59,278 nucleotides of DNA from the NCBI GenBank assembly GCA_900548385.1, contig URKJ01000028.1, positions 1 through 59,278 on the forward strand, read 5' to 3'. This document shows positions 25,226 through 33,285 of the stretch, in pieces (the first letter of the stretch is position 1; every line of letters begins with the position of its first letter). The DNA comes from an uncultured bacterium. GTDB lineage: Bacteria > Verrucomicrobiota > Lentisphaeria > Victivallales > UBA1829. Made by a program: the position numbers and the translations under genes. A model generated the notes under the pieces. The model was not told the DNA's origin. It worked only from the letters and a program-made list of their open reading frames with translations, and did not search any database.

Positions 25226-25377
25226 ATGAAAATCAAAAAATATTCGCGATTTTTTATAAAATACCGCCGTACTCCGTAAAACGAAGCAGAGAAATTCCGG
25301 CGGGGAGACATGCGCGGATGGTGAAACTGCCGATTCTGTTTTGCGGTAAACCGGATTTGTAATTATTATGGGAAAAC

Positions 25378-25406
25378 TTGACAAGACAGGGAAACGATGC
25401 TATTAT
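25378..25406 (+). promoter_or_regulatory. Promoter of the DUF4886 gene
   Basis: TTGACA (25378-25383), 17-bp spacer, TATTAT (25401-25406): a near-consensus housekeeping promoter. The leader is about 54 nt to the ATG at 25467. Confidence 0.7.
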
Positions 25407-25466
25407 AAATCCCAAATAACCCGGAGTCAACCGGACCCGGTGCTCTGTAAACAGAAAGGGAGTTTT

Positions 25467-26396
25467 ATGACAAAAATGTTTCTTATGGCCGCGGCGATGC
25501 TCGCTGCGGTGACCTTGAGCGCAAAAGAGCTCAAAGTCCTGATGATCGGTAACAGTTTCTCGCAGAGCGTGCTGGCGTATCTGCCGAAGATCGTCAAAGC
25601 GGAGAAGGAGCACAAGCTCGAAATCGCGCAGATGATGATCGGCGGCTGCACGCTGAACCGTCACATTGCCGAATTGAAAAAGGCGGAAGACGATCCGAAT
25701 TACAAACCTTATTCGACCAACTGGCCGAAGAGAAGAAAAGTCAATCTGCCGGAAATGATCAAGGCTGCGAAGTGGGATATCGTCACCATTCAGCAGGGCA
25801 GCCCTGAGAGCTGGAACAAAGCGAAAACCCAGCCCGCCGCGGATGAGCTGATCGCTTATATCCGCAAAAATGCCCCGCAGGCGGAGATCGTGATTCAGCA
25901 GACCTGGGCTTACCGCAATGACGACGGACGCATCGGCGGAGCCAAGCCCGGCTGGGGATTTGACCAGAACGGCATGTATGACCGTCTGACCGAGAATTAT
26001 ACCGAACTTGCAAAAAAACATAATTTCCGCATTATCCCGGTGGGAAAAGCCGTTCAGGCGTTCCGTGCGAAGACCCCGGTGAAATATACCGCTCCGACCC
26101 CGGAGGAACGCAAGACATACGTCTTCCCGGATCTGCCGAGACGTGCCGGAGAAGTCGTCGGAAATGAATACTGGATGAAAGACAGAAAATCCGGTGAAAT
26201 GACGATGAGAGTCGACAGAATTCATCTGAACAACGACGGCAATTATCTTCAGGCTTGCGTCTGGTACGGTTTCCTCTTCGGGGAAAAACCGTCGGAAATC
26301 AAATTCGTTCCGAATAATATCGGGAAGAAACAGGCCGTTCTTCTCCGCGCCTGTGCCCAGGAGGCTCTGGAGACGTTTCCGCAGGTGAAGAAATAA
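25467..26396 (+). CDS. Secreted DUF4886 / SGNH-like hydrolase
   Basis: The 309-residue protein has a signal peptide (1-18) and then LKVLMIGNSFSQS, whose serine (about S30) fits the nucleophile of SGNH/GDSL hydrolases. The last conserved block, VDRIHLNNDGNYLQ, contains the Asp-x-x-His pair, and DUF4886 proteins have this arrangement. The likely role is deacetylation or hydrolysis of an ester on a polysaccharide outside the cytoplasm. GGGAG lies four bases before the ATG at 25467; the ATG at 25368, which opens the frame, lies upstream of the promoter. A strong terminator follows the gene. Confidence 0.85.
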   Translation: MTKMFLMAAAMLAAVTLSAKELKVLMIGNSFSQSVLAYLPKIVKAEKEHKLEIAQMMIGGCTLNRHIAELKKAEDDPNYKPYSTNWPKRRKVNLPEMIKAAKWDIVTIQQGSPESWNKAKTQPAADELIAYIRKNAPQAEIVIQQTWAYRNDDGRIGGAKPGWGFDQNGMYDRLTENYTELAKKHNFRIIPVGKAVQAFRAKTPVKYTAPTPEERKTYVFPDLPRRAGEVVGNEYWMKDRKSGEMTMRVDRIHLNNDGNYLQACVWYGFLFGEKPSEIKFVPNNIGKKQAVLLRACAQEALETFPQVKK

Positions 26397-26422
26397 TCCG
26401 TTTCCCTGCCGGAACATGATTC

Positions 26423-26465
26423 GCGGCACATGCAGGATGCAGCATCCGCATGTGCCGCTTTTTTT
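26423..26465 (+). terminator. Rho-independent terminator
   Basis: GCGGCACATGC (26423-26433) pairs perfectly with GCATGTGCCGC (26448-26458), with a further GGATG/CATCC inner stem and a run of seven T (26459-26465). It ends the DUF4886 transcript. Confidence 0.93.
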
Positions 26466-26543
26466 GTACCGGAAACTCCGGCGGCATAAGAAGCGTTGAA
26501 AGAATTTCCGTTTTCAACGAACCGCCCGTTGGAAAGGGAACGG

Positions 26544-27365
26544 TCAGCGGGAAAGATTGTTCAGAAATTCCGCACAGAGTGCCGGCCAGCTGCGGACTTC
26601 TGCAAACTGGTCCTGTGTTCCGATTCCGAGTCCGTGCGGTCCATACGGGTACAGATGCAGTTCAAACGGGACTCCCTGTTTCCGGTACGCTGCGGCAAAC
26701 AGCGTTGCGTTTTCGTACGGGACCACCTGATCCGACGCCGTGTGCCAGATAAATGCCGGGGGAGAATCCGGTTTGACGTGTTCGTCGCATGCCAGACGGT
26801 GCAGGTCCGCTTCTTTCGGTTTTGCTGTATTCAGCAGATTATTGAACGAGCCGGTGTGCGGGTGATCCGACGCAAATGCGGAAACGACCGCATAACAGGG
26901 AATCACTGCATCGGGACGCGCGGAAACGGCATCATATTCATCGCCGTTATCCGCTTTGATCTCGCGGAACCAGACTGCCGTGGAACAGCAGAGGTGTCCC
27001 CCTGCGGAGAAGCCGCAAGTGGCGATCCGGTCGGGGATGACATTCCATTCCTTTGCGTGTCCGCGTACCAGTTTGACAGCCCGGAACGCATCTTCCTGCG
27101 GCGCGGGGAACGGATAGGCGTCCATGCCGCAGCGGTAGTCGACAACGAACGCATGGAAGCCGAGTTCGTTGAATTTGAGTGCGACGTCTTCGCCTTCGTA
27201 GGTCATCATTTTTACGGAATACCCGCCGCCGGGAAAGATGATGACTGCTCCATGTTCCGCTCCGTCATTCAGCAGATAGGCATTCATGTAAGGCTGAAAA
27301 TCCTTTGCGGGATCCAGCGCTTTTTTCGGCGTGCTCCACAACATGATCCGGGAAGTTTCGTTCAT
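26544..27365 (-). CDS. Alpha/beta hydrolase (BD-FAE/acetylxylan esterase-like)
   Basis: The 273-residue enzyme has an FPGGGY oxyanion-type loop (44-49) and the nucleophile elbow GFSAGGH (serine about S120). The Asp in a TASDQVVPYEN segment and the His in YPYGPHGLG complete the triad. This pattern is shared with acetyl and xylan esterases and lipase-like BD-FAE proteins that deacylate plant glycans. There is no signal peptide, so it acts in the cytoplasm. GGAG lies six bases before the ATG. It follows cysK by 17 bases. Confidence 0.85.
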   Translation of the reverse strand: MNETSRIMLWSTPKKALDPAKDFQPYMNAYLLNDGAEHGAVIIFPGGGYSVKMMTYEGEDVALKFNELGFHAFVVDYRCGMDAYPFPAPQEDAFRAVKLVRGHAKEWNVIPDRIATCGFSAGGHLCCSTAVWFREIKADNGDEYDAVSARPDAVIPCYAVVSAFASDHPHTGSFNNLLNTAKPKEADLHRLACDEHVKPDSPPAFIWHTASDQVVPYENATLFAAAYRKQGVPFELHLYPYGPHGLGIGTQDQFAEVRSWPALCAEFLNNLSR

Positions 27366-27382
27366 GACAGCTCCAGAGGTTA

Positions 27383-28312
27383 TTATTGTGCGGCTTCAAA
27401 CAGCCAGGTGGAAAGATACCGTTCCCCGCTGTCGGGCAGAAGAACGACGATCCGTTTTCCGGTCCATTCCGGTTCCTGCGAAAGTTTGAGCGCTACGGAA
27501 AGCGCCGCCCCGCCGGAAATTCCGATCAGGATCCCTTCCTGTGAAGCCGAATCCCGCGCCGTTCTGCCGGCGTCTTCCGCGGAGACAGGGAAAATCCTGT
27601 CGATGATTTCCGTGTTGAGTATTTTCGGAACGAATCCCGCGCCGATTCCCTGCAATTTATGCGGACCGGGCTTTCCGCCGCTGAGTACCGCCGAAGCATC
27701 GGGTTCCACGGCGAAAACCCGGATCGCGGGATTTTTCTCTTTCAGATATTCACCGACTCCGGTCAGCGTTCCGCCGGTTCCCACTCCGGCAATGAACGCA
27801 TCGACTTTGCCGTCGGTATCGCGCCAGATTTCCGGTCCGGTTGTCCGTTTGTGCCATGCCGGGTTGGACGGATTTTCAAACTGCTGGGGGATGAAGGAAC
27901 CGGGGTGCTGCGCATGAAGTTCTTCCGCTTTGTCGATTGCGCCTTTCATTCCCGCCGCGCCGTCCGTCAGAACGATTTGCGCGCCGTAAGCCTGAAGCAG
28001 TTTCCTGCGTTCGATGCTCATGGTTTCGGGCATGGTGAGGATCAGCCGGTAGCCTTTGACGGCGGCTGTGAGAGCGAGGCCGATTCCCGTGTTTCCCGAG
28101 GTCGGTTCGATGATGAGCGCTCCCGGCTTGAGGAGCCCGCGTTTTTCCGCGTCTTCGATCATGGCGAAGCCGATGCGGTCTTTGACGCTTGAGCCGGGGT
28201 TGAACGATTCCACTTTGACCAGAATTTCCGCCCCGCCTTTGTTCAGTTTTCCGATACGGACCAGCGGCGTATTGCCGATCAGTTCCGTGATTGAATTTGC
28301 GATACCGGACAT
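27383..28312 (-). CDS. cysK: Cysteine synthase A
   Basis: The 309-residue PLP enzyme makes cysteine from O-acetylserine and sulfide. The lysine in NPGSSVKDRIG (K44) forms the Schiff base, EPTSGNTGIGLA (68-79) binds the substrate carboxylate, and GTGGTLTGVGEYLK and ISGGAALSVAL are phosphate-binding loops. Length and sequence are typical. AGGAGG lies six bases before the ATG. It has its own promoter and is followed by an esterase gene on the same transcript; the functional link between them is unclear. Confidence 0.96.
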   Translation of the reverse strand: MSGIANSITELIGNTPLVRIGKLNKGGAEILVKVESFNPGSSVKDRIGFAMIEDAEKRGLLKPGALIIEPTSGNTGIGLALTAAVKGYRLILTMPETMSIERRKLLQAYGAQIVLTDGAAGMKGAIDKAEELHAQHPGSFIPQQFENPSNPAWHKRTTGPEIWRDTDGKVDAFIAGVGTGGTLTGVGEYLKEKNPAIRVFAVEPDASAVLSGGKPGPHKLQGIGAGFVPKILNTEIIDRIFPVSAEDAGRTARDSASQEGILIGISGGAALSVALKLSQEPEWTGKRIVVLLPDSGERYLSTWLFEAAQ

Positions 28313-28338
28313 ATTGCACCTCCTGTATTTTTCCGGTT

Positions 28339-28367
28339 ACTATAAGCTGCTGCAGAGGAAAATGCAA
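28339..28367 (-). promoter_or_regulatory. Promoter of cysK
   Basis: Minus-strand TTGCAT (28362-28367), 17-bp spacer, TATAGT (28339-28344) followed by AACC, the same -10 context as the promoter at 9802. Confidence 0.6.
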
Positions 28368-28400
28368 AAGAACGAAGCGATATTTTTTCCGGAAATTCAT

Positions 28401-28428
28401 TTGCTTTTTCAAAAAACGGCGCTATGTT
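28401..28428 (+). promoter_or_regulatory. Promoter of a possibly leaderless small gene
   Basis: TTGCTT (28401-28406), 16-bp spacer, TATGTT (28423-28428). The expected first base of RNA, seven to eight bases after the -10, is the A of the ATG at 28436. Confidence 0.45.
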
Positions 28429-28435
28429 CCCTGTT

Positions 28436-28693
28436 ATGAAAAAGTTGAATCCCCCCAAATATCGTTTTACATGTCCCGACCCGGCATCTCTGCCGGAGAC
28501 CCGCTATCTGATCTGTCCGAATTGCCATGAAACGCTTGCTCCGGCGGATATTGAAGCGTTTTCCACCTGTCCGTTCTGCAATACCCGGCTGGAGTACAGC
28601 AATGAACTGGAGGATTTTATTCTGGCTCCGCTGGTGTCTCAGTGGATGAAAGCGGCGAATGCGTCCGTACATTCCCGGTCCAATCTGCAATGA
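28436..28693 (+). CDS. Small zinc-ribbon protein
   Basis: This 85-residue protein contains four cysteines as two CPxC pairs, one in LICPNCHE and one in TCPFCNT, spaced about 17 residues apart as in a zinc ribbon, followed by a short helical tail. It may bind nucleic acid or act as a partner; function is unknown. An earlier in-frame ATG exists at 28424, but it lies on the predicted -10, so I prefer 28436. There is no ribosome binding site before either start. The secreted gene that follows starts 11 bases downstream. Confidence 0.65.
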   Translation: MKKLNPPKYRFTCPDPASLPETRYLICPNCHETLAPADIEAFSTCPFCNTRLEYSNELEDFILAPLVSQWMKAANASVHSRSNLQ

Positions 28694-28703
28694 GCGGGGT
28701 GTT

Positions 28704-29396
28704 ATGAGCCGTTTTGCCGTATTGATTCTTCTGACGGTTCCGCTGCTTCTTCCGGCGGAAGTGTTTTCGCTCTGGCCGTTTTCCGGGAACGGGTCGCCCG
28801 GACTGGAAGAGGCGGTGCAGTCCGCTCCGCTTTGGACCGAACAGGTGATTGTGAACGGGCGTTCCCTGGAACTCGGAGTATCGCTGAACCGGAATTCTCT
28901 GGATGTCTGTTACCGGAATCTGCGGAAACTTTACCCGGATGCGTCCTTTGCCCTCAATGCCAATTCCCTGCTGACGGAATTCAAACTGAAAAACGGCCTG
29001 CGTCGCCGTCTTTATCTGCTTTCGGTGGACGGAATCTATCCGGTGATTTCGTTCTCCATGGATCTTCCGCCGTCGGGTATGAAACCTGACGACTGGCCGG
29101 CTGAATTTCCGCTTCCGGCCGGCGCGACGCCGGTCATGACCATGCGTTTCCCGAAACGGGATGCCGTTTACGGTGCGTTTTCTTCCAAGTTTGACATTCC
29201 CCAGACTCTTCCCGGCCTTGCCGCTTCGCTGAAGTCGATGGGTTGGAGCAGCGTGTCCGGAGAACATCTTGACCCGATGAACGGAACGGGAGAGGTCTTT
29301 CTGAAGAACGATCCGCCGTCTCTGCTGATCATCGGTCTGACGCCGCGGAAAGACGGCGGCTGTTTCGGCTCTCTCTATCAGCGCAAAAACAAGTGA
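28704..29396 (+). CDS. Secreted protein of unknown function
   Basis: The protein has about 230 residues from the chosen start and begins with a signal peptide (about 1-19, hydrophobic, ending near FSLWP). The mature part is soluble, rich in beta-strand patterns and proline, with no recognised domain. The chosen ATG is preceded by AGCGGGG five bases away; an upstream extension of 15 codons overlaps the zinc-ribbon gene. It forms a two-gene unit with the zinc-ribbon gene and converges on the flavoprotein gene at 29430. Confidence 0.65.
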   Translation: MSRFAVLILLTVPLLLPAEVFSLWPFSGNGSPGLEEAVQSAPLWTEQVIVNGRSLELGVSLNRNSLDVCYRNLRKLYPDASFALNANSLLTEFKLKNGLRRRLYLLSVDGIYPVISFSMDLPPSGMKPDDWPAEFPLPAGATPVMTMRFPKRDAVYGAFSSKFDIPQTLPGLAASLKSMGWSSVSGEHLDPMNGTGEVFLKNDPPSLLIIGLTPRKDGGCFGSLYQRKNK

Positions 29397-29429
29397 CCGT
29401 CTGCGATACAGGATTTCCGGAGAGAACGG

Positions 29430-30992
29430 TTACGGATTCGTCAGCATTTTTTCGGCAAGCCTGATTCCGTCGATGGCGGCGGAGACGATTCCGCCTGCCA
29501 TGCCGCTGCCTTCCCCGCCCAGATAGAGCCCGCGCATGGAGCTTTCCAGCGTTTCCGGATTCCGGAGAAAACGGACCGGACTTGACACCCGCGTTTCCAT
29601 TCCGATCAGAAGTCCGTTGCGGACAAAACCCGGTGCAAGGCGGTCAAAACGGCGCAGAGCGTTCGCAAGCGCGGAACCGACCGGTTCGGGGATCAGATTG
29701 TCAAGCCGGGACTGACGCAATCCCAGACGGTAGCTTGAGCTTTGCGGAAGGCGTCCCGATCTGCATTCGAGGAAATCCCGCGCATTCTGAGCCGGTGCGG
29801 TATAGTTGCCGCCGCCTTTTTCAAACAGGCTTGCTTCCAGCCCGCGCAGAAATGCAAATGCGTCTGCCGGCGTTCTGAACGCAGTCGGAGCGATCGCGGA
29901 GACGATGGCGGAATTGGCGAATTGACCGCCGCGGGTGGATTCGCTCATACCGTTTGTGGAAAGTCTTCCCTCTTCACTGGCAGCGGGGATGATTTCTCCG
30001 CCCGGGCACATGCAGAATGTCGTTGCTCCCTGAACCGGTCCGTTCCCGTGCGTGGAAAACAGATATTCCGCCGCTCCGAGCGAGGGACACGGCTGTTCCA
30101 TCCCGTATTGGGTCCGGTTGATGAACGATTGCGGGTGTTCAATCCGGCAGCCGATTTGAAAACCCTTCATGGCAAATTCGATCTGCCCGGTCAGCGATTC
30201 GATCAGAGAGCGTGCGCTGTGCCCGCAGGCGATCAGAGCGGCGGGGGCGTCAATGCGGGTGCCGTCGGTGAGATGAACGGCGCGGAACCGGGTATCGCCT
30301 TCGATCCGGACAACCTGCGAATCCCAGAGGAAGGTGCCGCCGAGGGAACGGACCCGTTCACGGATTGCCGCGATGATATCCGGCAGTCTGTCCGAACCGA
30401 TATGCGGATGAGCATAATACAGGATTTCCTGCCGGGCTCCGGCGCGGACGAATTCATTCAGCACATACCTGCCGCGCGGGTCGCGCACCCGGGTGTAGAG
30501 CTTGCCGTCGGACCACGTTCCCGCTCCGCCTTCCCCGAATAGAAGATTGCTTTCCGGATTCAGTGTGCGGGAACAGAAAAACGTATCAATATCCTGTTTG
30601 CGGCGGACGACGTCGCGACCGCGTTCGATCACGACCGGCTCCGCTCCCGCTTCCGCGAGTACAAGCGCGGCAAAGAGTCCGGCGGGACCTGAACCGATTA
30701 CAAGCGGATGTTTCAGTTTCGCTTTATTTTCCGGCAGGAGTGTCGGTTCCGCGCTTTCCGGGGGATCGACTTTGCGTTTCGGGGTGACGCCGTCGCGGAT
30801 TTCCGCCGTGACCTGATAAAGAATCCTGACCTGCGGTTTCCTGCGGGCGTCGAGACTCCGCTTTACGATGCGGTAGCTGAGAATGTCTGTGGCGGCAACT
30901 CCGCAGGCGGTCGCGATATGCGGTGTGAGGACCTCGTCCGCATTGGCGGGGAGGGTACGGGCGTCAAGTTCAAAACGGATTCCGGCTTTCAT
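29430..30992 (-). CDS. COG2509 family NAD(P)/FAD-dependent oxidoreductase
   Basis: The 520-residue flavoprotein has a leading alpha/beta domain of about 90 residues, then the FAD dinucleotide-binding motif VIGSGPAGLFAALVLAEAG near 100-118, a VIERG acidic end, and a C-terminal LYLGGEGSGMAGGI segment that closes the FAD site. It belongs to the uncharacterised FAD-dependent dehydrogenase family COG2509. GGAAAG lies seven bases before the ATG. It is the last gene of the phe operon, three bases after the release-factor-like gene. Confidence 0.9.
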   Translation of the reverse strand: MKAGIRFELDARTLPANADEVLTPHIATACGVAATDILSYRIVKRSLDARRKPQVRILYQVTAEIRDGVTPKRKVDPPESAEPTLLPENKAKLKHPLVIGSGPAGLFAALVLAEAGAEPVVIERGRDVVRRKQDIDTFFCSRTLNPESNLLFGEGGAGTWSDGKLYTRVRDPRGRYVLNEFVRAGARQEILYYAHPHIGSDRLPDIIAAIRERVRSLGGTFLWDSQVVRIEGDTRFRAVHLTDGTRIDAPAALIACGHSARSLIESLTGQIEFAMKGFQIGCRIEHPQSFINRTQYGMEQPCPSLGAAEYLFSTHGNGPVQGATTFCMCPGGEIIPAASEEGRLSTNGMSESTRGGQFANSAIVSAIAPTAFRTPADAFAFLRGLEASLFEKGGGNYTAPAQNARDFLECRSGRLPQSSSYRLGLRQSRLDNLIPEPVGSALANALRRFDRLAPGFVRNGLLIGMETRVSSPVRFLRNPETLESSMRGLYLGGEGSGMAGGIVSAAIDGIRLAEKMLTNP

Positions 30993-30995
30993 GAT

Positions 30996-31484
30996 TTATC
31001 TTTCCGGTGTGCGGAGCGGCGGAAGACCGTGTGCTTTCCGCAGGTTGCAGGCTTCTGTCCAAAGAGCAGGGTCGCGATACAGGAGTTTCGTGAGTCTGGT
31101 GGCGCTGATATCGAGCATCAGCGCCGTTTCTTTCAAATCGCAGCCGCGGGAGAAGAGCACATCAAGAATCTTCGCCGCAAAGAGCGGATAGGACGCATTG
31201 CTCATCGAGGTCGCGGGATCGCCGATCCGGAAGTCCGGATCAGCTGTCTTCCGGACCGTAAGCGCAACTTTCATCCGGAGGGCTTTCAACGCATACCGAC
31301 GGTTTTCGTGCTGGCTCCGGCTCTCGGCGGAAGTTACCGTGATCCCGCTCGGCGTATGCGTCAGGCGCACCGCCGATGAGGTCTTGTTGACTTTCTGTCC
31401 ACCGTTTCCGGAGGCTTTGTGAAAGTCCAGGCGACATTCCCGGATCAGCCGTTCATCGGAGGCTGTGAGCCACTTGTCCCGCAT
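30996..31484 (-). CDS. Release-factor-like protein with GGQ motif
   Basis: The 162-residue protein carries only the peptidyl-tRNA hydrolysis domain of class I release factors: GGQ at 28-30 within ASGNGGQKVNKTSSAVRLTH, where Gln attacks in the peptidyl transferase centre. Domains 2 to 4 that read stop codons are absent. Proteins of this size act in ribosome rescue (ArfB or RF-H like); here the basic tail of ArfB is replaced by about 60 residues with a possible helix-turn-helix-like pattern (ETALMLDISATRLTKLLY). The rescue role is inference. GGAG lies eight bases before the ATG; der ends three bases upstream. Confidence 0.8.
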   Translation of the reverse strand: MRDKWLTASDERLIRECRLDFHKASGNGGQKVNKTSSAVRLTHTPSGITVTSAESRSQHENRRYALKALRMKVALTVRKTADPDFRIGDPATSMSNASYPLFAAKILDVLFSRGCDLKETALMLDISATRLTKLLYRDPALWTEACNLRKAHGLPPLRTPER

Positions 31485-31487
31485 GGA

Positions 31488-32960
31488 TCAATCTCCGTCT
31501 TCCTCTTTGGGACGGTCCACGCGGTAAGGCCGGATCCGCTGATTTTTTTTGCCTTTTCCTTTGCGTTTGTCGATTTTCGGGAAAACCAGTTCGCGGCGTT
31601 CGCGTTCCTTGAAGATGAGGCGGACGGGCATCCCGGAGAACGCAAACGCTTTGGTAATGTATTTTTCAAGATAGACTTTGTAGTTGTCCGGACAGAGTTT
31701 CGGGTCGTTGACGAACAGCTGGAAAGTCGGCGGCGGGTTGGCAGTCATGGTTCCGTAGTAGACTTTGAACGGCTTGGTTCCGATGACCTGCGGAGAGGTC
31801 TTTTCGAAAGCGTCCGTGACGACGCGGTTGACCATGGCGGTGGAGATCTTGACCGCCATCTGGGCGCGCAGTTCCGCGATTACCTGATAGAGTTCCTGGA
31901 AGTTGTAGCCCGTTTTCGCACAGATGAACACGACCGGCGCAAACGACATGTGCGGAAGCGTGTAACGGATTTCCGGCAGGACGTCTTTCATCCGCATTCC
32001 GGAACATTCATCCCATTTGTTGGAGACGATGACGACCGGTTTACCGGAATCCACGATCATGCGCGCGATGGTTTTATCCTGAGAAGTCGCACCTGTCTGC
32101 CGTGATTCGATTACAAAAAGAACGATATCGCAGCTGTTGAGGGTCTCTTCGGCGCGCATGGTGCTGTAGCGTTCGACGGCTCCGTCCACTTTGGAACGTT
32201 TTCTCAGGCCGGCGGTGTCAACGAGAAGTGCGGGAACCTGTTCGTCGCCGCAGTTGAGCGTGAATTCCACGTCGATGGCGTCGCGGGTGGTTCCGGCGAC
32301 GTCGCTGACGATCACGCGTTCCTCGCCGATCAGTTTGTTGACGAGCGAGGATTTTCCGACGTTCGGGCGGCCGAGCACCGCGATTTTCAGGCGGGGCAGG
32401 GCACGTTCCGGCTCCACGGAACCGAAATCGCGGAGAGCTTCGCTCATCAGGGCGGGAATGCCGCGACGGTGAAGCGAGGAGACTTCAAACACCTGAGAAA
32501 AACCGAGACGGTCAAATTCATGGAGGTGGGGCGTTGCAATATCCCCGTCGACCTTGTTGATGACGAGAATGACCGGTTTTCCCGTGGAGCGGAGGCGCAG
32601 GGCGACTTCTTCGTCAAGTCCGGTCAGCCCGCTGGTTACGTCTACGACAAAAAAGATGATGTCGGCGTCGGCAATGGCGACTTCGACCTGTTTTTCAATC
32701 GACTGATCCCAGAAATCGACGCCGCGTTTTTCGCCTTTTCCCATGCCGAGCCCGCCGGTATCGACGAGCCGGAAGCGGCGTCCGTTGACGACTCCGGTCG
32801 TGGAGACACGGTCACGCGTCACGCCGCTGTCGAAATGCACGATGGCGTGGCGTTTTTTCAGAATGGAATTGAAAAGAGAGGATTTTCCGACGTTCGGGCG
32901 GCCGACAATCGCAATGGTCGGCAGGGAACCGGCGGTTCCGGGCTGTTGCTGTTCATTCAT
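31488..32960 (-). CDS. der: Ribosome assembly GTPase Der (EngA)
   Basis: The 490-residue protein has two tandem GTPase domains. Each has GRPNVGKSS (G1), a DTAG or DTGG G3 and an NKxD G4 motif, followed by a C-terminal KH-like domain with the family ending in basic residues. Der acts in 50S subunit maturation. I chose the ATG at 32960, which has AAGGA about nine bases before it, over a start further upstream that would overlap the preceding gene more. It overlaps the small membrane gene by eight bases. Confidence 0.95.
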   Translation of the reverse strand: MNEQQQPGTAGSLPTIAIVGRPNVGKSSLFNSILKKRHAIVHFDSGVTRDRVSTTGVVNGRRFRLVDTGGLGMGKGEKRGVDFWDQSIEKQVEVAIADADIIFFVVDVTSGLTGLDEEVALRLRSTGKPVILVINKVDGDIATPHLHEFDRLGFSQVFEVSSLHRRGIPALMSEALRDFGSVEPERALPRLKIAVLGRPNVGKSSLVNKLIGEERVIVSDVAGTTRDAIDVEFTLNCGDEQVPALLVDTAGLRKRSKVDGAVERYSTMRAEETLNSCDIVLFVIESRQTGATSQDKTIARMIVDSGKPVVIVSNKWDECSGMRMKDVLPEIRYTLPHMSFAPVVFICAKTGYNFQELYQVIAELRAQMAVKISTAMVNRVVTDAFEKTSPQVIGTKPFKVYYGTMTANPPPTFQLFVNDPKLCPDNYKVYLEKYITKAFAFSGMPVRLIFKERERRELVFPKIDKRKGKGKKNQRIRPYRVDRPKEEDGD

Positions 32961-33279
32961 TGTCCGTATCCTTATGTTGTTTTGTGTTCCGGAAACCGTC
33001 CGCGACGGCAACGATCCATACAAGGATCAGAAGTCCGAAACAGACAAAAACGTTTACAAGCTCAATCCTGTATTCCGCTGTACTGCCGGGATTATCGAGC
33101 ATTTCCCGGATCATGGCGAACAGCGGAGCCAGCGCAAACCAGACTCCCAGTCCGAAAAAGAGCAGGGCGAGCAGCAGGAAGATGCCGCCCGTGATCCATC
33201 TTCCGGAAACGAGCTGTCCCAACCCCGGCAGCGCCAGGTTCATGGCAAAGACAGCTCCTTTTCCGGGTTTTTTCTTCAT
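32953..33279 (-). CDS. Small membrane protein
   Basis: The 108-residue protein has two or three hydrophobic helices (about 10-30, 31-60 and 75-92) and a charged C terminus. The start MKKKPGKG is basic, giving an inside N terminus. It resembles short TM2-type proteins by its paired helices and the LPGLGQLVSGRW turn; function is unknown. It lies between pheT and der, six bases after pheT, and overlaps der by eight bases, so it is cotranscribed with translation genes without an evident link. Confidence 0.7.
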   Translation of the reverse strand: MKKKPGKGAVFAMNLALPGLGQLVSGRWITGGIFLLLALLFFGLGVWFALAPLFAMIREMLDNPGSTAEYRIELVNVFVCFGLLILVWIVAVADGFRNTKQHKDTDNE

Positions 33280-33285
33280 TGTTCC

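Noticed and set aside
25171..25311. Extended N terminus with a hydrophobic stretch on the CBM9-like protein
   Set aside because: It lies on and upstream of the predicted promoter and has no ribosome binding site; a signal peptide is not supported.
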